Below are positions 49,975-61,490 of a stretch of DNA of 64,000 nucleotides, one piece after another. This stretch comes from Climacium dendroides (Eukaryota > Streptophyta > Bryopsida > Hypnales > Climaciaceae). The position numbers and the translations under genes were made by a program. How positions within the stretch are numbered: the first letter of the stretch is position 1; the number at the start of each line of letters is the position of its first letter. The DNA lies in NCBI GenBank assembly GCA_950106755.1, contig OX467091.1, positions 26,057,538 to 26,121,537 of the forward strand. Reading direction: 5' to 3'. The notes below the pieces were generated by a model. The model saw only the letters and a list, made by a program, of their open reading frames with translations. It was not told where the DNA came from and did no database searches.

Positions 49975-50702
49975 TCCACGGAATCGAGAAAGGCAAAACT
50001 GAGAAACTCAAAACTAGAGAGACAGCAAATTACACTGCAAAATCCTTACACTCAAGCCTCCTTAGGTTAATCTAACCACTTAATCTAACCACTTAAAATT
50101 TTTCACTATGACTGAGTTTGAATGTGGCAAGACACCTATAGTTGACGGTAGTGTGGCAAGTGTGCAGGATATTTAAAAATGTAACGCTACAGGTGTAAGC
50201 GTCAGGGACAGAGGTCTCCTCAAGAGCTAACTTAGAGATCTAGAGTCAATCATGCAGACTAGGCGAGAGAATCTATTCAAGTGTAAGCATGTTTTCTGCA
50301 AGGTGCCCTGACAGCAGTACCTAGATACGGGGAATCAAGGAAACCATAAAACACAGATTTCGGATAAGAACCTTTCTCTTTCAATCTCATGTATTCTACT
50401 TCTTTTTTTCTTTCTCTCTGGGCTTAACTTGGACAATCTATTGACGCACAATACTCTCTCATTGACTGAGTGAAAATCATGGTAGTGTCCTCCTGGAGTC
50501 TTAAACCCTGGGCTCTTAATATTCCTAATCTCCCCAAATTGAACTCCATGCACTTGCAATTGACAGTGTGCTGGGTCTTACATTTGCACTTGGTAGCGAT
50601 GACTCTAAATATTTTCTCTTGCCTCAACAGCCAATGAGTTTGGCTTGGGCATCAATCTCCTGAAGAATGAACACCACTCAAGCTGACAACTATAATCTAC
50701 AT

Positions 50703-51230
50703 CTCTAAATGTTGCAATACTCCCGGATCACTGTACAAGACCTCAAATTCTCACAAATGAACCGTTCTACACTTTTATGTATGCCAAACTTTAACCCTAA
50801 TTCCCTTGGAACGGCAATACGTAACAGTAACTCACTGCCTAGTGGGGGATTCCTCACTTCGACTAAGCTACTTTCAATTCTCACCTTTCATAATCTGCAC
50901 CGTCAAGATTACGGTTGTAACACAGGCTGAAGATGCAAGCAATAGTGCTTGGCAACTACAATTTCAATATCTAAATGTTCCAGTGCTCCCGGATAACAGA
51001 ATTTAAGAAACCTCTATTTCTGAAACCATGTATGGAACTGAAGCCAAATTGAGCCTTCTTCTGGAGGTAAAGCCAAACTTTAACCCTAATTCCCTTGTAA
51101 TGAACAGACCCAGCAAAATACTGTCTGGCCAGAGGCTTCGTGGACCCAAACCACTTGTGAATACTCTCCCTTCATAGTCTAATAAATGTGTACGTGTTCC
51201 AGTGCTCCCGGATTACGGTAAAACAGCCCA
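50703..51230. repeat. Degenerate tandem repeat, about 210-290 bp spacing
   Basis: The phrase TAAATGTTCCAGTGCTCCCG, or a close form, followed by GATNAC, occurs near 50705, 50970 and 51183. GCCAAACTTTAACCCTAATT occurs near 50783 and 51071. Confidence 0.7.
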
Positions 51231-51679
51231 TTGTGGTCAGAATGAGAAGTTTGACATCATCTTGTCGCTGAAATTTTTCAATTTTTTTTCCACATTAGTA
51301 CAAGTGTAAGAAACAGCAAGTGCAATTGAAATTATATTTTTTTGACAAAGTATGAATTTGCTAGGAGTTTTTGAAGTGTTCAGTCCAAAAGAGTCTATAG
51401 ACTATCTCATAACCAACAAAATCTGAATCTATAATGCTCATCTTACTTCCTAATGAAATCACAATATTTTCTATCAAGGAAGGCCTAAAAAGTCAATTTT
51501 TACAATGAATTCCACATTGAAAAGTTAGAAGTTCCTAATGAGATCATTATTCACTCCATTATTGTCATGTAAGACATGCACTTTTTTCACATACTAAAAA
51601 AAATCCACAATGGGGGCATTTCCTAGGTAACTGCTATAGGTCATTTGACCACAATGGGTTGTTTTACCTTATGAGAGGC

Positions 51680-51935
51680 ACCCCATTCTTAATCAACGCC
51701 CCATTCTAGCACAATACTCTACAATAGTGGATCAACACCCCATTTTGACACACTACTCTATGGTGGTGTAATTCTATGCAAGAGGTGATTACCCATTCCT
51801 GATCAACGTCCCATTCTGACATAGTACTCTACGGTGGTGTAATTCTGTGCAAGAGAGTGATTAACATTAATTAATGCATAGTACTCTATAGTGGTGTAAT
51901 TTTGTGCAAAAGGTGATTAACAGTGATTAATTATG
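51680..51935. repeat. Tandem repeat, about 80-bp units
   Basis: Four degenerate units contain ATCAACGCCCCATTCTGACA-like bases, then TAGTACTCTACGGTGGTGTA, then ATTCTGTGCAAGAGGTGATTA. Confidence 0.8.
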
Positions 51936-52679
51936 GCACAGTTCCTAGCATAGTTGTGCTACATTATAATTGACAACAAGACTTTCAATATTGCAATTAA
52001 CCCTTTGTTGAATTTTGCAACCAACCCTTAGTTAGAAATAGAAAGGTCTATATAATGAGTATGGATTAGGACTTTTTTTTCAACTTTCTAAAATGCATGA
52101 AAAGGCGATATGTAAACGCTGTGAAGTGATGAATTGGTGATTCTTAACAGTAGTCCACAATTTTGAGGTGAGGACATTTGGATTTTTTTTCAAAGTACTT
52201 AGCAAATTCTTTACACTACATTTTTTTTCTTTGGGCAAACACATGCAATGGAGAAAAAATTTATTGGCGATGAAATGAATTTGACTACAGTGAAATGGCA
52301 AAGTGAGTCCATTCAGCCCATTCATTAGGGTCAGTGAGGCGAACTAATCAAAGACATTTTTTGGGAAGTTGGCAATACGAAAGACTTGTCATTCAGCAAT
52401 GGTAGAAAATATGTAAGGCAAGCACAAAGTGAAGCAAGCAATGTAAGTTCTAATTCATGCAAGTGGTCCATGTTAAAATCTAAACAATTGGCGTTTTAGG
52501 GTGAAAAATGTGCAATCCTACAACACTTACCTCACAATGTACCTAAAAGAGGCAACACATCTTGTCCTGCCATTGTTTCCTCTCTCCTCCACCTTTCAAA
52601 AATTGAGAGCCATTGATTTTTATTAAAAAAAATCTACCCCCCTCCACTGCCGTTGATCTTCAAAAAACAACTTGGGATA

Positions 52680-52812
52680 TGAATACGGAAAAGGGATATC
52701 ATATAGGTATGGATATGGACATAGATACAAATGTATGTATGTATAGATATAGGTATAGATGTAGATGTAGATGTAGATAAGGGATACAAATTGGATATAG
52801 ATATGGATACAA
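52680..52812. repeat. GATATR/GTAGAT-type short tandem repeat
   Basis: Imperfect hexamer repeats such as GGATATGGACATAGATAC and TAGATGTAGATGTAGATG. Antisense frames across it give Ser/Thr/Ile repeats and are not genes. Confidence 0.85.
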
Positions 52813-55344
52813 ACTTCGGAATATATCCCATATCAAATGCTAGACCCCATTTCACCTAAAAATTACAAATAGGATAGAAGGGAGGGAGAGGGTTATGATT
52901 TCATTTCATTTCATTTAAATTATTTTTTTGAGCTCATTGGGGTGGGTAGGTGGGGATTTTGGGGGGTAATGAGGTAAATCAGGGTTGCTAGCATGCGAGC
53001 GTAGAAGTGTGAGCTTGTAAGCGGGAAGAAATTAATTGAAAAGAAGAGTGAGGTTCCTATGACCGTGGATGTACCTATGACCGTGCATGAAGGGAATTTG
53101 TATATCCATGAATGGTGAAGTCAGTGTTCTTTCAAATTTTGAGTGATTTATGCATGGAAGGAAAAAAAATATGATTTGGCTATTCAAGAATTGTCCATGC
53201 CTCACCTTGTTGTATTGTATTAATTTTGGTTAACTAACATTTGTAGGTGGTTTTTTATTTGAGGAAAAGAATATTTTCTTTAAAATTTACCCTTTGGTTT
53301 GTATGAAATGTTTAGAGTTTAGACCCTCTCTTTTGTCTTGAAAGCTTAGTAGATGGTGTGAATATATGGTCTATTCCATTCTTGAAGGATTTTGTGATGG
53401 TGTGAAAATTATTTTCTTTCTCACTCGTTTTTTATATGAAATTCATTTCAGGGTTCAGGGAATACGTTTAGGCCTACGGTACTCTATATTTTGGTAAGAT
53501 ACAATGATTGTTGTAAAGTGATCTCATATCACATACCATCTCTCTTTAAAATAGTGTATTGCTATAGTAGCATCTTTCCAATATCTCTTATGTTGGCAAA
53601 TACATTTAAAATAGCAATCTGTATTCTCTACGGCAGTATCAAGGTAAATGAATCACACAACATGTAGCCATAAAACACACAAATCCAATGATCATGAAAA
53701 TCAAAGCATAATGGTTTGAGTCATAAGATACGTCGATCTTATGAGTCTAATTTGCTGTAGACTCTGTCACAGACTCCTTATCACTAGAAGAATCAGAAGT
53801 CTCTCTTCCCTCGGATGCTGATCCGTCTATAAACTGCAAGACATTCCGACAATACGAAGGTTTACGGTGTTTGGGCTTTGAAGTACCAAACTCAGCAAAC
53901 GCCAATGCCACCTGCTCTACGTAGATTGGAAGATCAAATGACTTCTCCGGGCTCAAGATAAGTCTTCGTCTTTTCTTCCTGGAACCTACTGCCATCAATC
54001 CCTTAGTGCTATAGACAGAATGACTGAATGTTAGTTTTAAGAAACCTTACAAGTACCAATAAGACCAATCATTTGAAAACGAAGAAACTTACTTACTAGG
54101 TCTATCTCGCCGGACAAACTTTCGTGCTTTCACAATCATTGCATCGGGATCTTGCAAAACGACAACCACTGGCGCTTGTGGAACTACAACTGTGGCAACC
54201 GGAGGCGCAGTCTTCTTCATAGGCTCCAGGATGTCTGCAAAAATATTCTTATCTGCCTCCAATGCCACAATGTGGCGCCCTGTTGCACGACATGCCGTAA
54301 TAGAGGCACCTGGAAAGAACCAATATGAATCACAATTCGACCTCATGTTTTTGGGTATGACATGACTGATGGAATGTACAAACATTCAAATGAGAACTCA
54401 CCCGTGGATGTTGTGCAGTCAAGGACCACGTTTCCTTCACTAGTGGTTCCTTCAATGATGTGTTGTAAGAAGCGGGCATCTTTCTCGCGAGGCCCTCGCC
54501 ATGGCCTTTTTTCCTTGTCGTTCATCAATATGGAATCCTCGGTGGTGTAGTTTATGAGCAAGTCATCACGCTTGAGGTCCACTTTGGCCTTCACCATGGT
54601 TGCAGAGCGCTTGAAGGAGAATTTGGATTTCTCTCTCACATCCAAGTCTTTCACCAAGAGTGTGATGCCAAACTTCAAAGTCTGCAAATATTAAATGAAC
54701 ATAGACATTCAAAGAGTGAATGAAAACATTAAATGCGTATCTAATAGTCCATTGTGAAGGGTTTAAAATATTGTACCGTGCTTGTGTGGTCTATGGCCAA
54801 AGCCAAATGCACCCGATTCATGCCCATCCATTCTTGGAACTTCACCATTGTAGGGTACTCTTCACATAGTCCTGCAATGGTGCTTAGAGAGTCTACGCTC
54901 CACGAATGGAACACGACAACGCAACCATGGTCCTGCAAGTGTTTTTCTGCAAAGAAGAACGCTTCATTGATCATGTTGTAGTCTGGGTCCAAGTTCCAGG
55001 ATGGCACGGCAGTATCGGGAACGGAAACCCTCGGTACCGGCAAATTCTCCTGGCAATCAAAGAGCATGAGGTCGAATCCCAGCCGATGCTTCACAATTGC
55101 ATCATTCACCCTGTCTTTCTCCAGTGCCATCTACACATACAAATTGTTAGGTCAGAAGTTGTCATCATAAGGAAGGCATGACTTAATAATTCTGAGGTGT
55201 AACTTCTTACTAGAACTCATGAAACTAACCTTCTTAAGGAAATCCATGACTTGGATGTAGCAATTGGAGCCCTGTGTCGTTTCATTGTCAACCACCTCTT
55301 CAATAGAGACGTTGAGCAACAACTCCTCTGAAGTGACATTGTCG

Positions 55345-55375
55345 TCATTGCAAATCCTCATTGAACTCCGACAAT
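55345..55375 (-). other. Frameshift site in the methyltransferase-like gene
   Basis: The frame reading KAVLSEFNEDLQ ends at TGA, but the protein continues as NDDNVTSEELLLNVSIEEV one base out of frame in the same exon. No GT..AG intron fits such a short gap. A one-base change is the simplest reading. Confidence 0.6.
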
Positions 55376-56678
55376 ACAGCCTTCCTCTTCATCCCACTAT
55401 GAAGTCCACCTTCCATTTGCGAGCTCTGATCCACTGTACAGGATGCTGGAACACTATTTGCATAGTCTTCTTTCATCTTTCCTTTTGCTTTGGCCTTCTC
55501 TTGTTTTTCCTTCTCTTTTTCCTTCTCCTTCTCTAGCAACTTCACCACACGCTTTGCCTCCTTCTTCTCTTTTGCTTCCAAAGCCAATTGGAGTCGAGCT
55601 ACTTTCCTCTTGTCATTCTTGTCCCTCTTTGCAATGGCTCTATTCCTCTGTGCATCATCCATACCTGCAAACTCATCAACGTCGAAGTCAATCACTCCAA
55701 TGCCTTGCAAAGAGTTCCGAAGTTCCACCTCTAACGGATGAGTATATGAACTTGGGCAGTCAATGTACCATCCTCCGCCATTGAGGTGAGCCGTGGTGAA
55801 GGTCTTCAGCTAGTTTGGCATGTACATGCAGTCTGCGGAACTTCGGTCCAAGAAACTTGAGAGAAATAGGGGCAAGTCCTTTTTTTGAATGGCCCCTTTT
55901 GGCTCCAGCTTGTGCTTGAAGTACCTTCCAGATATGAGAATAGAATGTGAATCAGTGATTAGTGATAACATACTCAAGAAGACGAACATGCCATGGTAAT
56001 TTCTTGCAGAACTATATCAATATCAAATTCTGAATGTTCCAAAGAAAATAGGACGACTACAATCAAATTGTACGCGCATACAACAAATAGAATGGCGGGG
56101 TCCGTAAAGTACCAGCTTGTCCACAGTCGGATCCGACGGTGGACTTGTAGGTACCTCAGGGACTCCCATCCTTCTGGACCTTCTATCATGTTTACATTAT
56201 TTTTGCGACATAAATACATGAAAGACAACCGGAGAGATGGATAATTTCAGAATGATCACATTCTATGAGTAGCATTTTCATGAAGGCATTTTCCCATACC
56301 GGAAAAGCACCCTTCGCACTGCTTGCTTTCCACCCTCGTAAGTCATGAAGTTGTCACTTTTCTTGAAGTACTTCGTTCCTCTGAGGTGGGCTATGAAGCC
56401 CTGATCCCAGATCTTCCTCTTCCACCCTTCCAAATAATCCGCCAAGGTTTCAGGTTGTAGAGGAGTGTCCATATTGATGTTGATGTTGTCTTGGGTCACC
56501 ACCTTCTCAAAATATTCAACAACTGCGTCTTCAATCTATAAGACGTCCACATTTTTTAGTGACAGTAAACATATATATTTTGTTGCAAGAATTTCTATGA
56601 TAAATTATTTCAATTATTCTGAACCCACTGGTTCTAAAATTCAAAAGAATTTCTATTCAAACACTTACCCCAGCATAC

Positions 56679-56828
56679 CACTACTAGAAAAATTCGTATT
56701 TCTGTTGTTTTGGTCGCGTTGATCTGGTCAAAATCTGACAGAAATCTATTGGTTTCAACAGATTTCTGTCAGATTTTGACCGGATCAACGCGACCAAAAC
56801 AACAGAAAAATAAAATTTTCTAGTAGTG
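56679..56828. mobile_element. 150-bp CACTA-type MITE, family A, inside an exon of the methyltransferase-like gene
   Basis: It starts CACTACTAGAAAAATTCG and ends TTTTCTAGTAGTG, with target duplication TAC/TAC (56676-56678, 56829-56831). The insertion adds 153 bp, a multiple of three, but brings a stop at once (CAC TAC TAG). Removing it restores ...SKQMCLV followed by CWG and a GTAAGT donor. Confidence 0.92.
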
Positions 56829-58675
56829 TACCAAACACATCTGTTTAGAAATGGGCCCAACAATGTTTCTGACACAGGCCTTGGTGGAAGCCGTCTAGCC
56901 TCGGGAAGAGTTCCACCACTTGAGGAACTTGGTCTTGTGATAAGGAGTGGTGTTGCAAGTGGCTACCATTTGAAGTTTTTCAAGAGTCATCTCGGGAATC
57001 TCATTTGCACTCCAATGTTTCTCCACCTACCCCCAAATGTTCAAAATGCAAATCATTATGTGACCTCCAGCCAAGATTATTGCCATTCAATGATTAAGTT
57101 TGGACTCATCATACCTCTGCTAGGAATTCCGGTTTGAGAGCGGGATTGGCCACCGTGACCAACTTCGTCATCTTTACATTCAGCTTCCCTGTTTTTTCTT
57201 TAGCGGCGGCTCTCATGGCATGCGAAAGTCCACCATGACTCCTCTCTTCTACTGGTGTCATCTCATTGTATCTTCTGACTGCAGCATCCATTGCCTGGGA
57301 AATCTCTTGCTGCAACAATCCGATGAGAAGATAGATTTCAAATCATGTGCACTGAAGAAGATAAATTAAATAGTAAAAGCTTACTCCAGACATAGCCCAA
57401 ATGGCACACTAAGCCCATTAGAGTGGAAGCCAGAACAAATGACACTAAGTGAATGCAAATAAAAAACTCACCCTGAAAAAAAAAGTTGTGAAAACCTCAA
57501 CGGGCATAAAGTACCAAGTCCTCTTAGATTTATGGGCCCTGCATCGTTTGAGCTCTGACGGCCTTAGCATTTCATTGAATCGCTCAATGGGGAGAAGTCC
57601 ATACTTTTGGACGCGGTATAATGTGTGGACCAGGTTTGTCTTCACGTGTGAATCCTTCGTGGACCTGGAATTCACGCCAAAATAATATTTGAATAATTAA
57701 ATAGCAATAGGAAACTTATGAAAATCACATTAATTGCCCTGTCACGAAGTTGACAAGACATACTCACTTGTTTATGTCATGCATGTCATGCATGACATGC
57801 ATGACCAATTCAATCTTGCCCTTGGTATCCAAAACTATTGAATCCACTGCAGAGTGCCAGTCCCAATCATTGGAGTGCTTCCTGGTGATATAACTCATCC
57901 AAGAAAGGAGTCTGTGATTTCCGTCACAAACAAAAAACTTCAAGTTCTTGAGAAATCTCAACTCCGGCACGGCCTCCACCTCGGAGTTGAACATGTCATT
58001 CTTCTTTCTCCACAGCAGATCCCACCCCTCCATTTCCTCGTCTGTGAACATTGAAGCCTCTCCCGCTTCATTTGTTGTTGTCACATAAAATACTGCGGCT
58101 CCATCTCGGTATCCTGTGTTGAACTCTTGCTCGAACAACTTCAGGTCACAAGCAAGCGTTGGCCTCACCATAGGCATAGCCACCATTCGGCAGAGAGGGA
58201 TCCGTAATCGGAAGAGGTGGTCGGGCTTCATCCTCAGAGACGTTATGGTTTTTACCGAATCCACCTTGTGATATGACTGCAATTCATCTTCATCTAAGTC
58301 CTTATCTTCTTCCTCCATGACGTCCATGGCCATGTCTTCTTCTATGGACTCCTCTTCATCTTCCCCTCCAAAGTGCGGTTGAGATGTGTCACCGTCGACT
58401 TGGGTCTCTAAAATGGTCTCATCTTGAGACATTGATAAAGGAGATGTATCCATCTACCAGTACAAGAATGTGTGAATAACAAATGATACTTCTGAAATAT
58501 ATTGATAATAAGACGCAATCATTTAGATCTCCATGAAATAGTAGAGGACGTCTATTAGAATGACATGTTAGTATGAGTTTGGGATTGACTTCAAAAATGC
58601 TTCAAAGAACTTTGTGTATTAGACATATAAGGTTGTAGATTGCTAAGTACACAAAATGATTCTAAGTGACTAGAG

Positions 58676-61434
58676 TCAATCAATGTCACCATCACCCTCC
58701 GACTCGGAGCTGAGGAGAATGATGACCGCTTCTTGCCTACCCTGAATACTGTTACTATTGTGTGCTAGAAAATCCTCCATTGGTGGACCATCTATGGAAA
58801 TTGAAATTTGACTCTCTGAACTGTACTCAGTGTCTGAACTCTCCGGAGACATAAGTCTGAAAACCCCGTTTCTATCCCTGGCCACCTGCATGACTCTAGC
58901 CAGACGTTGACGACGTCTGCGTGCCTCGGTATCACTCACACGACTCAGTACTGAGGTCTCAAAGGCATCTACTGCATGATCAGCAACATCCATGATGTCA
59001 TTGAAATTTACTACGTCTTCCTTGTGGACCTCCAAGTCATGAAACAAGGCGGCGGCGGACAAGGCTACGTGCAAAGACATACATAGGGGTATTGGATGAG
59101 GTCTAAATTCCACTACAATACTAATGATGGCTTGTAAAAGACGGCATATTACACTAGTAGAAAAGGGGCTATCAATGACTGCTCTCTATGACTGCATAAC
59201 CAGTCATTTTGGACACTTATGACGATAGTATGACTGAAAGTAGATTTTGGACTTAGAGTCATAGAGGACGAGTGATTATGGACAAGATAGTCATTTATAC
59301 CATGATCATTCTTTTTCATCCTATGCTAATGTGGAACTTCATTAGGGTGTGATTATATGGAGCACCTCCAATGGCAGTTTGCCACGTGGCTACAGATCTA
59401 ACATGTTGAGTTGGCAGTTTTTTATTCGTTGGTATTGGAGTGATTCTATTTGATGTCAAAAAGGTTGTTGGAGTCATATTATAGGCTGCTGGAGTCATTT
59501 TGCAGGTTGCTGGAATCATTTTGTAGGCTATTGAAGTCATTTTGTAGGTTGCTAGAATCATTTCGCAGGTTGTTGCAATCAGTTTGTAAGCTGCTGCAGT
59601 CTTTTTATAAGTTGCTGGAGTCATTTTGCAGGTTGCTGCAATTAGTTTGCAAGCTGTTGCAGTTATTTTGTAAGCTGTTGGAGTCATTTCGCAGCCTGTT
59701 GCAATCATTTCGCAAACTGTTGCAGTCACTTCGTAGGCTGTTGCAGTCATTTAGTAGGTTGTTGTAGTCATTTTTCTGGCTACTGAAGTCATTTTGTAGG
59801 TTGCTGGAGTCATTATATAGGCTGTTGGAATCATTTTGTAGTTACTATGTAAGCTATGGTAGTCATTTTCAAGTGATATTCATTCCAAAAAATGATTAGT
59901 TCGGTCACAATATTGTAAGCATAAATGACTACATTTATACTATTACTACACTATGTTTGCACTATGACTACACTATGACTATACTATAATTGCACTATGT
60001 CAAAATCTGAATTGCTTAAGTTGCCTAAATTGCATGAACTACCTAAACTCCTTGAATCGCCTAAGTTGCTAGAAATTAGGAATTGCCTGAGTTGCTGAAA
60101 TTGCTTAAATTTTCTAAACCACATGCATTACCTGAACTATCAGAATTGCCTGAACTTCCTGAATTGCCTCAACTGCCTGAATTGCCTGAACTACCTGAAT
60201 TGCTTGAACTACCTAAATTGCCTGAACTGCCTGAATTGAACAACAACAAATAACAACAAACAAGAAGTAAACAGTAGAAAGCACTAAAAAAAAGTAAATT
60301 GCTACATTCAAGAGATAAGGTTGGAGGTAGACCTGAACCTTCATTTACAAGCAAGAGGAACAAATGAGAGGAAGTTGATGAACAAGAAGCAAGAAGGAAA
60401 CAAAAACAAGAAGAAAGAAGCAAAGAGGAGGCAAAAGCAAGAAGAAAACATGAAAGAAGATGAAGCTTGAAGAAGAAGGCAAAAATAGGAGGAAAATATA
60501 AGAAGAGATGAATCTTGAAGAAGAAGGCAGTAGCAACTGCAATGTGTGTTTGACAGCTGCAATTACAATATGTCACATGTCAACCTACATAGAAATAGAA
60601 AGGCAACTGACCTAAAATGTGGCGGCTGACCTAAAATCTAAACCCTCCATTTACTATCAAGATACAATCTTATCCATCCATTTAAAGTCTAAACTATTCA
60701 TTTTCAAATTGTCCATCTGATTCCACCATTTCAACCGTCCATTTGATCTATCCATTTGATCCATCCATCATTCATCTAATTCATTCATCTAAGCTGTCCA
60801 TTTGAAAAGTAGTTTGTGACTTAAAAATGACTACAATGCAATTAGCATTTTATAGAGAAGCAAATAATAAATTTAATAAGTTCAATTTCCATGGTGTCCT
60901 ATTGTCAGTCATTTTTCAGTTTTACTGTAGTCATATATTGTGCTCATTTTATGACAACACAATTCAAATATGATTCAACGAAAACTGCATCAGCAATAAG
61001 GCTACAGAATACAAACTGAACTGTGGATGACACTAGTTCTGGTCGTTTGTTTCATCTAGTTGCCATCCACTGCTCTGGGAAATCACTACTAAATGACTGC
61101 TAATTGTGACAGGTCAGCTTTGGCACCATTTCCATGACTGTCAGTCATTTTCCAGTAGCCTTTTAGTCACCAGTCATTTCTTGATTGGTCACATTTGACC
61201 CTGTTTTCTACTAGTGTTATGGCAATTTAATATACCTCTATAAACACTGATGGTTGTGCATAGTGAATTTAAATGCTTCCACCTAATGGTACTATCATGG
61301 AAAGAAGGGGCGACGTCTGGGTATACAGTAAAGGACTTTAAAACATCATTTGTTAATTGAAATAGAAATGACAAGGGGACTATATAAGGCAATGGCGGAT
61401 TCTGTGAGGATGTAGAAGGTAAACTATTTGTCAT
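58676..61434 (-). CDS. Two-exon upstream gene with a SIM-like tail, or first exons of the methyltransferase-like gene
   Basis: Exons 61236-61434 and 58676-59112 join in phase 1 (SVYR/VEFRPHPIPLC), giving 211 residues and a TGA stop. The intron is 2.1 kb because it holds a CACTA-like element. The protein has LPYIVPLSFLFQLTNDVLKS early, then HVALSAAALFHDLEVHKEDV, an Arg-rich stretch TEARRRRQRLARVMQVAR, and an acidic end VIILLSSESEGDGD that resembles a SUMO-interacting motif. No catalytic domain is recognised. It lies 222 bp upstream of the ATG of the next gene on the same strand. I found no phase-correct splice joining the two, so a separate protein is my first choice. A fused N terminus remains possible. 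Confidence 0.5.
59455..59870 (+). repeat. 21-bp minisatellite inside the CACTA-like element
   Basis: About 18 imperfect copies of TTGCTGGAGTCATTTTGCAGG. Because 21 is a multiple of three, long RLLESFC- or KMTATAY-type frames appear on both strands. They follow the repeat and are not genes. Confidence 0.9.
60030..60240 (+). repeat. 9-bp minisatellite (CTGAATTGC type)
   Basis: Runs of CTGAATTGC, CTGAACTAC and CTAAATTGC, most regular at 60128-60240. Confidence 0.85.
60340..60540 (+). repeat. Purine-rich tract inside the CACTA-like element
   Basis: A GAAGAAGCAAGAAGGAAACA-type tract of about 200 bp, the complement in character of the polypyrimidine tract of the 30380 element. The two elements may therefore lie in opposite orientations. 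Confidence 0.7.
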
Positions 61435-61490
61435 GCCATTCTTGGGATTCTGGGTACATGTCTGTATCTACGGCTACATGCATGATTTGA
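61435..61490. promoter_or_regulatory. Short divergent intergenic region, possible bidirectional promoter
   Basis: Only 56 bp separate the inferred minus-strand ATG (61434) from the first in-frame plus-strand ATG (61491). If both starts are right, the two genes share a promoter, or their transcripts overlap at the 5' ends. No clear TATA box is seen in the gap itself. Confidence 0.4.

Larger units (their letters stand above)
49975..53746. other. Spacer with several short repeat blocks
   Basis: No gene recognised. The three repeat blocks are annotated separately. Frames at 50335-50627 (minus), 50709-51006 (plus) and 52080-52325 (minus) are unmatched. Confidence 0.5.
53747..58453 (-). pseudogene. 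ParB-like / degenerate beta-class DNA methyltransferase fusion gene, ten exons
   Basis: Exons: 57768-58453, 57472-57664, 57115-57309, 56669-57026, 56300-56528, 55230-55924, 54777-55130, 54402-54681, 54093-54309 and 53747-54008. GT..AG borders and phases agree at every junction, giving about 1105 codons once a nested MITE is removed. Residues 1-60 are acidic. FFVCDGNHRLLSWM (about 173-186) resembles the ParB/Srx-like DGxHR motif. A Lys/Glu coiled-coil-like stretch follows in exon 6. The C-terminal part has the beta-class order: a motif IV position (GFDLMLFDCQE, about 752-762) before a motif I-like VLDCTTSTGASITACRATGRHIVALEAD (starting about 938). The catalytic (D/N/S)PP(Y/F/W) is replaced by DCQE, so catalysis is unlikely. 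Damage: TAG at 56895-56897 and 55810-55812, a one-base frameshift near 55345-55375, and a MITE in exon 4. Confidence 0.72.
59152..61216. mobile_element. 2.07-kb non-autonomous CACTA-like element in an intron
   Basis: The left end is CACTAGTAGAAAAGGGGC and the right end, read inward, is CACTAGTAGAAAACAGGG. A perfect target duplication TTA/TTA flanks it (59149-59151, 61217-61219). Both subterminal regions contain repeated ATGACTG, AGTCATTTT and CAGTCAT motifs. The interior holds a 21-bp minisatellite, a 9-bp minisatellite and a purine-rich tract. There is no transposase. The organisation matches the 30380-32823 element. Confidence 0.9.

Noticed and set aside
52634..52855. Thr/Ser/Ile-rich minus-strand frame
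   Set aside because: Produced by the hexamer repeat at 52680-52812.
55490..55784. Ser/Phe-rich plus-strand frames
   Set aside because: Antisense shadow of the Lys/Glu-rich coiled-coil stretch of the minus-strand gene.
55974..56228. Hydrophobic minus-strand frame inside the methyltransferase-like gene
   Set aside because: It lies in an intron whose flanking exons join in phase without it. Likely chance.
59316..59767. Long frames on both strands with RLLESFC- and KMTATAY-type repeats
   Set aside because: They follow a 21-bp minisatellite, which keeps all frames open. There is no gene structure.
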